Shown piece after piece: positions 29,606 through 39,028 of a DNA stretch of 64,000 nt. The position numbers and the translations under genes were made by a program. Numbering within the stretch: the stretch's first letter is position 1; the number at the start of each line of letters is the position of its first letter. The notes beneath the pieces were generated by a model. It made no database searches. It was given only the letters and a program-made list of their open reading frames with translations, and was not told where the DNA came from. This DNA is from Acidimicrobiales bacterium (GTDB lineage Bacteria; Actinomycetota; Acidimicrobiia; Acidimicrobiales; SZUA-35), in NCBI GenBank assembly GCA_013003535.1, contig JABDIY010000092.1, positions 22,198-86,197 on the forward strand. Direction: 5' to 3'.

Positions 29606-30448
29606 ATGGCTGATGATGCGGAATGGTTGACGGCGTTGCTCCGGTGCATGCCCGGTGCCGCAATGATTCTCGAAGGCCAAGAGATCAAAGCTGTCAACAA
29701 CGACCTTCCGCAGCTGTTCGGGATTCCTCGACTTCGGATAACTGGCTCTCCTCTGGTTGATTTGATTCTTCCCGAACAACAAGACGGCCTGAGGACCTGT
29801 ATCGACGCCCTCGAAGGGTCGGCTCTTTATTCCGTGCGTCTGGCCAGCAGCTTCATGCCTCTATCGTTCACGATGCGGCGAATCAGTGACCGATTGGTTG
29901 TGGTCTCCGCCCGCTCCACCGAGACCGAACATCAGTTGTCAGCCGCAGCTCGTGGGGCGCTAACCCATGACGCTGTCACCGGGCTGGCGAATCGCTACGT
30001 CGTTTTGGAGGAACTCCATCGGCGCCTGCACCGGGGATCGGTGCAACCGATGGCGATCATCGCCGTTTGGGTTGACGATCTCGGGGCTGTCGTAGAAAGC
30101 AGCGGACATCGCGCCGCTGAACATGTGTGTCGCCAGGTGGCGGAGCGACTGTCTACTCGGCTCCGTGGCAGCGACATGCTTGGCCGGATCGATGACCATG
30201 CCTTCTTGGCTGTGCTCGTGAGCGACTCAGATCTGGATGAACTCACCGCCGTAGCCGATCGACTTCGGGACGAGGTGTCGTTCCCGGTGGAATTCAACAG
30301 CACTCTCGTCAGCTTCACCGCTTCCGTGTTGGTGGCCTCGATCGGAACGAAGCCACCATCGGTCGAGCGCATCGTGGCCCGACTCGAGGCTGCTGGTCAA
30401 AAAGCTGCAGCGACCGGCGGGAACTGCACAGACATTTTGAAGTTGTGA
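29606..30448 (+). CDS. PAS-like plus degenerate GGDEF-domain protein
   Basis: HDAVTGLANRYVVLEELHRRL...LGRIDDHAFLAVL; the GGDEF signature is replaced by RIDDHAF. Confidence 0.75.
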   Translation: MADDAEWLTALLRCMPGAAMILEGQEIKAVNNDLPQLFGIPRLRITGSPLVDLILPEQQDGLRTCIDALEGSALYSVRLASSFMPLSFTMRRISDRLVVVSARSTETEHQLSAAARGALTHDAVTGLANRYVVLEELHRRLHRGSVQPMAIIAVWVDDLGAVVESSGHRAAEHVCRQVAERLSTRLRGSDMLGRIDDHAFLAVLVSDSDLDELTAVADRLRDEVSFPVEFNSTLVSFTASVLVASIGTKPPSVERIVARLEAAGQKAAATGGNCTDILKL

Positions 30449-30470
30449 GATTCCCGAACGGAGATCACTG

Positions 30471-31865
30471 TCACTCACAATTCGTGATCCGGTCTGCTTC
30501 ACCTTCGCACTGATCACGGCCAGAGCCACCATCTAGGCGATCAGTCGTTGAGCTGGCGATCAATAGATCGGCCCCTGCGAGGCCACAAACCGTGTTGCTG
30601 ATTCGGTCCTCCGGAGCGCGGAGATCGTCGTCATCCTGGGTTCCCACGATCGTGCAACCCACTGGGCCTTCGACCACGTCAAACACGTGAAAGGCGCCGG
30701 CAGGATAGGGAGCGGTGGCGTCTGGTGCGCCAACGACCAGGCGGTCATGGACCAACACCACCGATGTTCCAAATCTCGGCGAACCGCTCCCGGGATTGCC
30801 CCCGGGAACAGGAATGGCCTGGGAGAAGCGGTAGCTGCCAGTATCAGATGATAATTCGAGAAGATAGACGAAGTCGTTATCGGGATCGCCGACCGCCACA
30901 TGGTTCCCCCATATCGAGATTGACGAGCCCTCGACCGGGAGTTCTTCTACGGTGCCGAACGGACGCCCCGGTGCGGTTGACAACACTGTCCATGGCCCGG
31001 AGTCCCGGACGAAGAAGCTGCTTCTCTGCACCACGACGCGCTCGCCGTCGACAACCACCGGCCCGCCTCCGATCCGAACAAAGCGCTGGGTGGGGATCCA
31101 CCCGTTAGTACCTATTCGAAAGATCGCAACCTCTCCCGAACCGGCCAAGCGGTTTACACCACTCGCGGCGATGACCGCTCCCGAAGACGAAACCGCCACG
31201 TTGGTCTGTAAGAGGGCGGCGCTCCGGCGTTGTTCACCCGCCGATCCAATTTCCAGCTGTTGGGCCCATCTCAGTCGGCCGTCGAAGGTGACCGTGAAGA
31301 TGTCCACCCGGTCGGATCGTTGCGTGGTTTCGCTCACGACTGCGATCGCATTTCCGCCCAGCGCGATGGCAGTTCCGAAACGCTGGATCGACGGTGCAAC
31401 GGCTGCGGGGAGAACTGCCGCGCTGGCCTCGGTGAAGCCCTCACCGTCAGCCTCGGGAAGGGTCAGGAGCCGAAGGACCGGGGTAGAAGGGTCCTCCACT
31501 AGTCCCTGTTCGACCGCAGACTCACCAGCGACATCGATGACTGCCAGCCGGCGTCCCTGTGCCGCGGTTGGGCCTGAGACGACTTGTTGGGCCCGAACGT
31601 CGAGCGTTTCGATGTCGATGTAGGTGACCGCGCTGGAACCAAGATCGGCATTGCTGACCACGATTACTCCGTTGTCGACGCGCAGCAGATTCGTGCCGGT
31701 GCCCGAGAGCCGAGCCTGGTCTGATCTCGCTGTCTCGCTACTGCTCAGTGTGGCGACGGGCGCGGCCGCCGCTGCTGAAGCAGAAGCGACCACCGCTACC
31801 GCCAAGACTGCGGCAAGGGCTCGACCGTGCGGTCCTCGCCTACAAAATGCCGTCGAGAAGCTCAT
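30471..31865 (-). CDS. Secreted propeller-like protein with RTX-like C-terminal repeat
   Basis: Signal peptide ALAAVLAVAVVASASAAAAA; C-terminal NTVCGLAGADLLIASSTTDRLDGGSGRDQCEGEADRITNCE; start uncertain. Confidence 0.7.
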   Translation of the reverse strand: MSFSTAFCRRGPHGRALAAVLAVAVVASASAAAAAPVATLSSSETARSDQARLSGTGTNLLRVDNGVIVVSNADLGSSAVTYIDIETLDVRAQQVVSGPTAAQGRRLAVIDVAGESAVEQGLVEDPSTPVLRLLTLPEADGEGFTEASAAVLPAAVAPSIQRFGTAIALGGNAIAVVSETTQRSDRVDIFTVTFDGRLRWAQQLEIGSAGEQRRSAALLQTNVAVSSSGAVIAASGVNRLAGSGEVAIFRIGTNGWIPTQRFVRIGGGPVVVDGERVVVQRSSFFVRDSGPWTVLSTAPGRPFGTVEELPVEGSSISIWGNHVAVGDPDNDFVYLLELSSDTGSYRFSQAIPVPGGNPGSGSPRFGTSVVLVHDRLVVGAPDATAPYPAGAFHVFDVVEGPVGCTIVGTQDDDDLRAPEDRISNTVCGLAGADLLIASSTTDRLDGGSGRDQCEGEADRITNCE

Positions 31866-32646
31866 CGATGATCGCCGCCACGCCATGCTCTCCATGATGA
31901 GGAGCGCAATGGCTGGCGGCATTCTTCAGCTTGGGGCTGGCGTTTTCCATTGCGTAGCCGCGTCCCGCCCACTGGACCATGTCGAGGTCATTCACCTGGT
32001 CCCCGAATGCGGCAACTCCACTGGCGGCGATACCCAGCTGCTCACAGAGCGAAGCGAGCTCCTGGCCCTTGGTGGCAATGGCATGAGTAATTTCGACGAA
32101 GTCGGTTCCCGACGTCGACACCGACATTTGTCCGCCTGCGTGCGGGGTCACAGCATCGAGCCACTCGTCGTGGGTCAACGCCGGATGGGTTACAAGCAGC
32201 TTGACGAGATTCTCCCCTACCGGGAAGGGAACGATTCGGCCTTCCTGGGGCTCGGGTCGGGGGATCAGTGCGTTGCGGTGCCGGTCATAGAGTTCGTCCC
32301 AACCCATGTGCTCTGTGGTCTCCCAGGCCACGCCGATCTCACCGAATTCGGTCCGGAGCCGATCGATGAATACCTCTACATCCACCGCATCGATCATGTG
32401 GTGATGGACCACGGAATCGGCAACGAGGTCATACCTGGTGGCACCGTTGGAGCAGATGGCCCACGAGACAACTCCCGCAGGGCGAAGGAGTTCTAAAGCG
32501 GAATGCTGGCTCCGGCCGGTGGCAGCCACGATCACCACTCCAGCATCATGGGCTCGTTGCAGTGCCGCGATCGTGAGTGGTGACAGTGTGGCGTTGGGGC
32601 CGAGGAGTGTTCCGTCCAGATCCGATGCGATCAATTGAAGCTTCAC
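31840..32646 (-). CDS. HAD superfamily (Cof-type) hydrolase
   Basis: LIASDLDGTLLGPN, ATGRSQHSA, GVAAFGDQVNDLDMVQWAGRGYAMENA; GTG start with TACCCT 8 nt upstream. Confidence 0.92.
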   Translation of the reverse strand: MKLQLIASDLDGTLLGPNATLSPLTIAALQRAHDAGVVIVAATGRSQHSALELLRPAGVVSWAICSNGATRYDLVADSVVHHHMIDAVDVEVFIDRLRTEFGEIGVAWETTEHMGWDELYDRHRNALIPRPEPQEGRIVPFPVGENLVKLLVTHPALTHDEWLDAVTPHAGGQMSVSTSGTDFVEITHAIATKGQELASLCEQLGIAASGVAAFGDQVNDLDMVQWAGRGYAMENASPKLKNAASHCAPHHGEHGVAAIIDELLDGIL

Positions 32647-32689
32647 TGAAGCAGAGGGTAGGCCAGGAGATGAACGGATTCTGGTCAAA

Positions 32690-32778
32690 GGATCGGCAGC
32701 CGCTCAGCGGCTGCCGATCCCTCACTCTCGGCCCCAGGATGCCGCCTGGAATGGGCCGTTTGGATGCGCTTCGCATCC
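32690..32778. ncRNA. Candidate structured intergenic element: three consecutive hairpins
   Basis: GGATCGGCAGCCGC-TCA-GCGGCTGCCGATCC (14-bp stem, 32690-32720); CGGCCCCAGG-atgccg-CCTGgaatGGGCCG (32729-32758); GGATGCG-CTT-CGCATCC (32762-32778). Confidence 0.4.
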
Positions 32779-32923
32779 GTTCTAGTTGTATCGGACCAGC
32801 TCATTCAACATGAAGCACTAAGCAGAGTTCTTCGGGTGGGTGCTCACTTCTCTCTCAGGTCATCCCCGAGCCGAAGTCCATACGCAACCGGACGAGGCGG
32901 ACTCGATAGGCCAGAATGGTGGG

Positions 32924-33631
32924 GTGGCTGCGACGCACTATGAGACGCTAGGGGTGGAACCCGGCTGTGGGACAGAAGAGCTGCGCCGCGCGTACAGGAC
33001 GCTAGTACGGGCACTGCATCCCGACGCCACTGGCGAAGAACGCCCGGATCATCGCCGACTGACCGATCTGAACAGGGCTTGGCGCGTGCTGAGCGATGTT
33101 TCGCAGCGGGCCAGGTACGACGAGAGTTTGGTTACGGCTGCAACTACCAGACGTCCGCACCTGGTCGTGGTTTCGCCACCGCCGGCACCTCAAACGACGC
33201 ACTACCGGCGAGAGGAGTGGGTGCAGGGTGTCCGAGCCCAAATTGTGCGGTTGTCCAGTCAGTCCGGGAAGAGCGCTACGCAAACGCTGTTATTGCGTAA
33301 CCCCCGCGGCGGTCGGGATGCCTATGCGTCGATCGTTGCCATAATCGTTGATCTCATCGCGATGGACACCGAAGCACGGGTGCGGGCGGCTCGTGCCGCA
33401 GGTGCCGCACCCCTTGATCTCGGTGTAGCGGCCACGCTCATAGGGATTCGCTCCGCAGCAGATGAGATCCGGCGTCTTGCCAGCGAAGGCGTTTCGCTCG
33501 AATACATGATGGCGGCCGAACTGCTCGATCGGATGTGGGATGTCCTGGCGCATGAACTGCCGGTTTCGCTCGCCGCTGCTTTAGGTGGTAACCCCAACGT
33601 CGCCAGAAAGGTGCACGAGCAAGCATCTTGA
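32924..33631 (+). CDS. J-domain (DnaJ-like) protein with uncharacterised C-terminal helical domain
   Basis: HYETLGVEPGCGTEELRRAYRTLVRALHPDATGEE...LTDLNRAWRVLSDVSQRARYDESL; HPD intact. Confidence 0.88.
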   Translation: MAATHYETLGVEPGCGTEELRRAYRTLVRALHPDATGEERPDHRRLTDLNRAWRVLSDVSQRARYDESLVTAATTRRPHLVVVSPPPAPQTTHYRREEWVQGVRAQIVRLSSQSGKSATQTLLLRNPRGGRDAYASIVAIIVDLIAMDTEARVRAARAAGAAPLDLGVAATLIGIRSAADEIRRLASEGVSLEYMMAAELLDRMWDVLAHELPVSLAAALGGNPNVARKVHEQAS

Positions 33632-33754
33632 CCTCTACGCGAATTCGGTCGATCCGTGCGTGGAGTGTCCAGTAACGCCCGCCGACCGCTCAGCTGGGCG
33701 GTCACATGTGATAGAGGAGCGCAGGGGCGAAGTCTTGGTTGTTACGCTGAGCGG

Positions 33755-36301
33755 GTGAGTGCGGACGGCGAACTGGAGGCCGAGCGTCTCTATCTGGCGG
33801 CGGTGGGCCGGGTCCACATGGAACACCTCGAGCGGGCACGCGCCGCGGCAGAGATGCTGGGAACCGAAGCTGCCGAGGCTACGGCGGAAGGAATTCGTGA
33901 CATTGTCGACGAAGATGCTGAAGCCGATACCGCGGTCCGGGCTGCCGAGGTTCGGAATGCGGCGATTCGGGCGATGCATGCTGCCAATCGCGTCAGGGAG
34001 TTGGAGGGGAAGGGTACGGCGCTGGCATTTGGACGATTCACTACTGACGCCGCCAACGGATCAACAAAGTCCTACGTTGGACGGCTGTCGGTCTTTGACG
34101 GAGATGAAACGCTGCTGATCGACTGGCGAGCGCCGGCTGCGGTTCCCTTCTACCGAGCTACTCCGCTGGATCGCCACGGTGTTCGCACGCGCCGCCAGTT
34201 TCACTACGACAACCACCTCACCCAGGATCGGCGGAGTCGCGCCAGCGGCCAGACGGGGAGTTCTGGAGAGCTGGTGGGGTATTCAGATGACGTTCTGGAA
34301 ATCGATGCGCTCGATGATCCGGCCCAAACTCTCAATCTGCGCGGCGAGGCCGCGGTGCTGGCTGCTGTATCGAGCCCTACCACAGGCCAGATGAAACCTG
34401 TGGTGGCGATGATCCAGAGTGAGCAGGACGCCGTCATCCGGGCCCCTTCAAACGTACCGCTGATCGTCCAGGGAGGGCCGGGTACCGGGAAGACCGTGGT
34501 GGCACTCCACCGAGCAGCGTACCTCCTGTATGATCAGCGAGAGGAGCTGTCCGATCGCGGCATCCTTATCGTGGGACCCACTCGGCGGTTTCTTCGCTAT
34601 GTCAGCAACGTGCTGCCGAGCCTCGGCGAGACGGGTGTGGTCAGCGCAACACCGGCCGAACTATTTCCCGCCCGTCGCGGCGGCGTGGAGGTAGACGAAA
34701 CCGCGCGATTGAAAGGGCAACCAGAAATGGTCGGCCTGCTCGCTCGAGCCGTTGCCGATCGGTGTCGCAGGCCGAAAGAGCCGCTCCGGCTCTATTACGG
34801 ATCTCGCCGAGTGGTGCTTCGCTTGGAAACCTGTGTGGAAATATTCGAACGAGCGCAGCGTGGGTCAACCCACAACGACGGCGCTGAGATCTTCCGCTCG
34901 GGCATTGTGGATGCGCTGGTCGATGCCGTTTACGATCCGGCGTTTTTCAGTCTCGAAGATGCCACGTCAACCTTTGTGGAGAGCCGGGAGGTTCGTAGCT
35001 ATCTCCTGGCCCACTGGCCCACCCTCACCCCGGAACAATGCCTCAATGACCTGTTTGGTTCGCCTGCCTTGTTGGAGTCCGCTCGGCGGGAGGCCGGGCT
35101 GTCTCGGGCTCAGGCGAAACGACTGGCCGCTCCCCGGGTCCGCGAGCGACGCCTTGTCCGCCGCGCATGGGCCGACTCGGACATACCGCTTCTCGACGAG
35201 CTTCACCATCGCCTGGGACTTCGGGCCAGGGAATTGACCGAGAGCGTGCGGACCACCGAACGTGATGTTGAGGATGAGTTCGAACTAGCTCAGGCGATGG
35301 ATCGTGCGAACACGATGCGTGACGCCAACGATCAGGTTGTCTCAATCCAGCGAGTAGCAGGAACGCTGGATCTCGGAGCGGCCTCAGCCGAGCTGGAGAT
35401 CGTTTCCCTCGGTGCAGAAGAGGAGGACGCCTTTGCGGATACAGCCGAGCCCGAAGCAGATCCGGGAACATTGGTCGATCGTTTCAAGGGTGACCGGGCC
35501 GCGATGGTGGGCGACGTCGATCCCAACGAGCTCGTCCCCGAGGTGGTCGACTACCTCTTCTCCGAGGGCGTCAGCGTTGTCGAACTCGCCATTGGGGATC
35601 GCAGTTTCCGCTTTGGACATGTCATCGTCGACGAGGCCCAGGATCTCTCTGCGATGCAGTGGCGGATGGTGATACGCCGTGCCGAACCGGGCTCCGTCAC
35701 GGCCGTTGGCGATCTCGCGCAACGCACGATCGGTCCGGTTGAGAAATGGTCTGATCTGTTGCCGGCGATGGGGCCGGTCAACGAAATGGAGCTGTCCATA
35801 AATTATCGCTCACCAGCGGAGGTTCTGAGTCCAGCGGAGGCTGTTCTAGCGAAGTACGCCCCCCACTTGAAAATGCCTCGAGCGATTCGTCATAGCGGCC
35901 GGCCGTTCCGTGACATCGAGGTCAAATCTGTTCACCACGACCTCCCATCGCTGCTCTTGAGTTCATTGGGCGAGGACCGAGGTGAAGACCAGAACTTGCG
36001 GACGCTGGCATTGATTTGGCCTCCAGGAACCGGTGCAGCTGCTCGAAAGAAGGTGGAGAACGCAATAGATGCAACCGCCCTTGCCGAATCGGGATATGAG
36101 CTTCTCTCTGTGAGTTCGGCTGAGTGTCGGGGACTCGAGTTCGATGTGGTCGTCGTGATCGAGCCATCCCAGTTTGCTTCGGTACCGGGTGGGCTCGCCC
36201 ACCTATTCGTGGCACTCACCAGGGCAACGCAGTGGTCAATCGCTGTGTCCACACGGTCTACGGGTGATCTGTTTGATCTCGGAGATCCTGATCCGGACTA
36301 G
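33755..36301 (+). CDS. HelD/HelR-like UvrD-family RNA polymerase-associated ATPase
   Basis: N-terminal helical region, Walker A VQGGPGTGKTVVALHRAAYLLYDQRE, VDEAQDLSAMQWRM, C-terminal VALTRATQ; TACGCT 6 nt before GTG. Confidence 0.85.
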   Translation: MSADGELEAERLYLAAVGRVHMEHLERARAAAEMLGTEAAEATAEGIRDIVDEDAEADTAVRAAEVRNAAIRAMHAANRVRELEGKGTALAFGRFTTDAANGSTKSYVGRLSVFDGDETLLIDWRAPAAVPFYRATPLDRHGVRTRRQFHYDNHLTQDRRSRASGQTGSSGELVGYSDDVLEIDALDDPAQTLNLRGEAAVLAAVSSPTTGQMKPVVAMIQSEQDAVIRAPSNVPLIVQGGPGTGKTVVALHRAAYLLYDQREELSDRGILIVGPTRRFLRYVSNVLPSLGETGVVSATPAELFPARRGGVEVDETARLKGQPEMVGLLARAVADRCRRPKEPLRLYYGSRRVVLRLETCVEIFERAQRGSTHNDGAEIFRSGIVDALVDAVYDPAFFSLEDATSTFVESREVRSYLLAHWPTLTPEQCLNDLFGSPALLESARREAGLSRAQAKRLAAPRVRERRLVRRAWADSDIPLLDELHHRLGLRARELTESVRTTERDVEDEFELAQAMDRANTMRDANDQVVSIQRVAGTLDLGAASAELEIVSLGAEEEDAFADTAEPEADPGTLVDRFKGDRAAMVGDVDPNELVPEVVDYLFSEGVSVVELAIGDRSFRFGHVIVDEAQDLSAMQWRMVIRRAEPGSVTAVGDLAQRTIGPVEKWSDLLPAMGPVNEMELSINYRSPAEVLSPAEAVLAKYAPHLKMPRAIRHSGRPFRDIEVKSVHHDLPSLLLSSLGEDRGEDQNLRTLALIWPPGTGAAARKKVENAIDATALAESGYELLSVSSAECRGLEFDVVVVIEPSQFASVPGGLAHLFVALTRATQWSIAVSTRSTGDLFDLGDPDPD

Positions 36302-36379
36302 GAAATGCTGGAACCCTCTCGCCCTTGGCGTCGGTCACAGGCCGTAAGAGGGGTGCCGTCGACCGCTAGACTTTCGCTG

Positions 36380-36904
36380 ATGCGAGGTCGATCCATCAGC
36401 TCAGAGGAGCCTGCTCCGTTCGATATCCGGGTGTTCGGCGATCCGGTGCTGCGGAGCCGGGCGGCCGACGTCGAAAACGTCGATGGCGCGCTGGTAGCGG
36501 TGGTCGACGACATGCTTGCCACCATGTATGCCGAACCGGGATTGGGGCTCGCTGCTCCGCAAGTGGGGATCAGTAAGAGGCTGTTCGTCTATGACCTGGG
36601 TGACGGCCCCAACGCCATCGTCAATCCGGTGATAGCAGAGTCCCGGGGCGAGTGGACCTATGAAGAAGGTTGTCTTTCGGTGCCGGGTCTGCACTGGGAG
36701 ATCGTCCGCCCAAAGGAAGTTCACCTCACCGGGTTCGACCTCGACGGAAACGAAGTGTCCATCGAGGCGGACGAACTTGAAGCAAGACTGTTCCAGCATG
36801 AGCTGGATCACCTCGAAGGTCGACTTCTGATCGATCACCTCGAGGGCGACACTCGCAAGGCGGCGATGCGAACCGTCCGGGAGCAATTCCTCGGGTTGCT
36901 GTAA
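36380..36904 (+). CDS. def: Peptide deformylase
   Basis: GLGLAAPQVG, EGCLSVPG, QHELDHLEG; TAGACT 7 nt before ATG. Confidence 0.96.
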   Translation: MRGRSISSEEPAPFDIRVFGDPVLRSRAADVENVDGALVAVVDDMLATMYAEPGLGLAAPQVGISKRLFVYDLGDGPNAIVNPVIAESRGEWTYEEGCLSVPGLHWEIVRPKEVHLTGFDLDGNEVSIEADELEARLFQHELDHLEGRLLIDHLEGDTRKAAMRTVREQFLGLL

Positions 36905-36906
36905 TC

Positions 36907-37827
36907 GTGGAGACACAGCAACTGGTGTATCTCGGCACACCGGTGGAAGCTGTAGAACCCCTACGGGCACTTCATCGCGCGGGTTATGAAATTCCTTTGG
37001 TGATCACCCGAGCGGATGCGCGACGCGGTCGACGCGGGAAAGCATCTGCGTCGCCAGTGAAAGAGGCTGCGCTGGAGATGGGGCTCAAGGTGGAACACTC
37101 GCTTGAAAACGTGGCCACCTGTGGCGCCACCAGAGGAGTCGTGGTGGCCTTCGGTCAAATCATTCCGGCCTCGCTCCTGGCCCGGGTGCCAATGGTGAAC
37201 CTTCACTTCTCGAAACTGCCGCGATGGCGCGGTGCCGCTCCGATAGAGCGGGCTATTCTGGCCGGCGACACCGAGACCGCCGTCGCCATCATGGAGATGG
37301 AGGCCGGGTTGGACACCGGTCCGGTCCATGCCATGGAACCAGTGGAGATTAGCCAAGATGCAACCGCTGATTCGCTCCGCGAGAAACTCGTAGAAGTAGG
37401 CACTCGGCTCCTCGTGGAGACCCTCAACACCGGCATGGTTGTACCGCCGGTGCCCCAGGAGGGGGAGCCGATCTACGCCGCAAAGATCACGTCGCTGGAT
37501 CGCGCGCTTCGGTCCTACGAGGGAGTCGACATGACCCTCCGTCGAATCCGAATCGGTCGAGCATGGACAATTTTTCGAGGCGAACGATTCATCATCTGGC
37601 GGGCCGTACGGTCGGCGGCTACAACCGACCAGCCCCCCGGATCACTATTCCTCCATGATGGTGGTGTGGTGGTCAGCGTTGCCGACGGGGCGATCGAACT
37701 CCTTGAGGTGCAGCCAGCCGGCAAGAGTCGTATGGAGAGTCGGGCCTGGTGGAACGGTGTCCAACCCGAGGACGAGGTCCTCGTAGGTCTGCCGATCGAT
37801 GAACGTGAGAACGATAGCCGTGCCTGA
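36907..37827 (+). CDS. fmt: Methionyl-tRNA formyltransferase
   Basis: VNLHFSKLPRWRGAAPIERAILAGDTETAVAIMEMEAGLDTGPV. Confidence 0.96.
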   Translation: METQQLVYLGTPVEAVEPLRALHRAGYEIPLVITRADARRGRRGKASASPVKEAALEMGLKVEHSLENVATCGATRGVVVAFGQIIPASLLARVPMVNLHFSKLPRWRGAAPIERAILAGDTETAVAIMEMEAGLDTGPVHAMEPVEISQDATADSLREKLVEVGTRLLVETLNTGMVVPPVPQEGEPIYAAKITSLDRALRSYEGVDMTLRRIRIGRAWTIFRGERFIIWRAVRSAATTDQPPGSLFLHDGGVVVSVADGAIELLEVQPAGKSRMESRAWWNGVQPEDEVLVGLPIDERENDSRA

Positions 37828-39028
37828 GCCCAAGCAGTATCAGGGCAAACCGGAGAACCAGGTAGTGGGCCGAGCGAAACCCAAAAAACCCAAGAAGCCC
37901 AAGACTGGGGGCAAATCTGCGGGAGCCTTGCGGCGAACCGCCGAAGGGCTGGATTCTCGTAGGGTCGCAATCAAAGCGTTGGAGCGGATCACCGGGGCCG
38001 GTTCCTTCGCCAACCTCGTATTGGGCCCGTTGCTTGACCGGAGCTCGCTGGAAGGGCGGGATCGAGCGCTCGTTACCGAAATGGTGTACGGGACCACTCG
38101 CATGCAGCGGGCCCTCGATCATCTGATTGATCAGTTCCTACTGGATGAAGTGGATCACCACACGCGTTCGGCTCTTCGTTTGGGCACCTACCAAATCCAT
38201 TTCATGAATGTGCCTACGTTTGCGGCGGTAGACGCCACGGTCGGGGCCAGCAAAAAACGAGTTCGGGGATTGGTCAATGCCGTGCTCCGGAAGGTTGCCG
38301 ACGCCCCCCATGACTGGCCCTCCGATGCGGTCCGACTCAGCTATCCGGACTGGATCGTGGATCGGCTGAGCGCCGACCTCGGGCGGACCGCCGCCCTGGA
38401 GGCTCTCGAGGCCATGAACGAAGCAGCCATCACCACCACCCGTGATGATGGGTATGTCCAGGATCCGGCCAGCCAGGAGGTGGTGGCACTGCTCGAGGCC
38501 CAACCCGGCGAGCTCATTCTGGACCTCTGCGCCGCCCCGGGCGGCAAAGCTACCGGGCTTGCCGCTTCTGGAGCGTTTGTCGTGGCGGGCGACCTGCATG
38601 CGAAGCGTGCCCGGCTGGTCCGACGGAACGCCACCAGTACTGGGTCGGTGGTAGCTGTTCTTGCCGCCGATGCTCGCTCATTTCCGGTACGGGAGGATTG
38701 CGCCGACGCAGTGCTTCTTGATGCCCCTTGCTCCGGGCTCGGGAGCCTGCGACGCCGAGCCGACGCCCGCTGGCGAATTGATCCGGATGCTCCGGTTCGC
38801 CTGGGTGCGATACAGCGGGAGCTGCTGCTCGCCGCGGCAGCACTGGTGAAACCCGGTGGGCGGTTGATGTACAGCGTCTGCACGCTCACAACTGCAGAGA
38901 CAACCGATGTAATCAAAGCGTTGGACTGGCCCGCCTCCGCTCCGGTGGTTCGCTTGCCCAGTACCGACTCCGACGGCATGTGGAGCCAGATGTTTACCCG
39001 CCCTCAGGCAGGCCAGCGTGCCGTTTAG
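37799..39028 (+). CDS. rsmB: 16S rRNA (cytosine-C5)-methyltransferase
   Basis: N-terminal NusB-like domain, LDLCAAPGGKATGLA, LLDAPCSGLGSLRRRADARW; start uncertain (Lys-rich N-terminus). Confidence 0.93.
   Translation: MNVRTIAVPEPKQYQGKPENQVVGRAKPKKPKKPKTGGKSAGALRRTAEGLDSRRVAIKALERITGAGSFANLVLGPLLDRSSLEGRDRALVTEMVYGTTRMQRALDHLIDQFLLDEVDHHTRSALRLGTYQIHFMNVPTFAAVDATVGASKKRVRGLVNAVLRKVADAPHDWPSDAVRLSYPDWIVDRLSADLGRTAALEALEAMNEAAITTTRDDGYVQDPASQEVVALLEAQPGELILDLCAAPGGKATGLAASGAFVVAGDLHAKRARLVRRNATSTGSVVAVLAADARSFPVREDCADAVLLDAPCSGLGSLRRRADARWRIDPDAPVRLGAIQRELLLAAAALVKPGGRLMYSVCTLTTAETTDVIKALDWPASAPVVRLPSTDSDGMWSQMFTRPQAGQRAV

Noticed and set aside
37840-38103. Lys-rich N-terminus of RsmB (KPKKPKKPKTGGKSAG) as a novel domain
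   Set aside because: Probably a simple basic RNA-binding extension or an upstream start choice; not informative enough for a claim.
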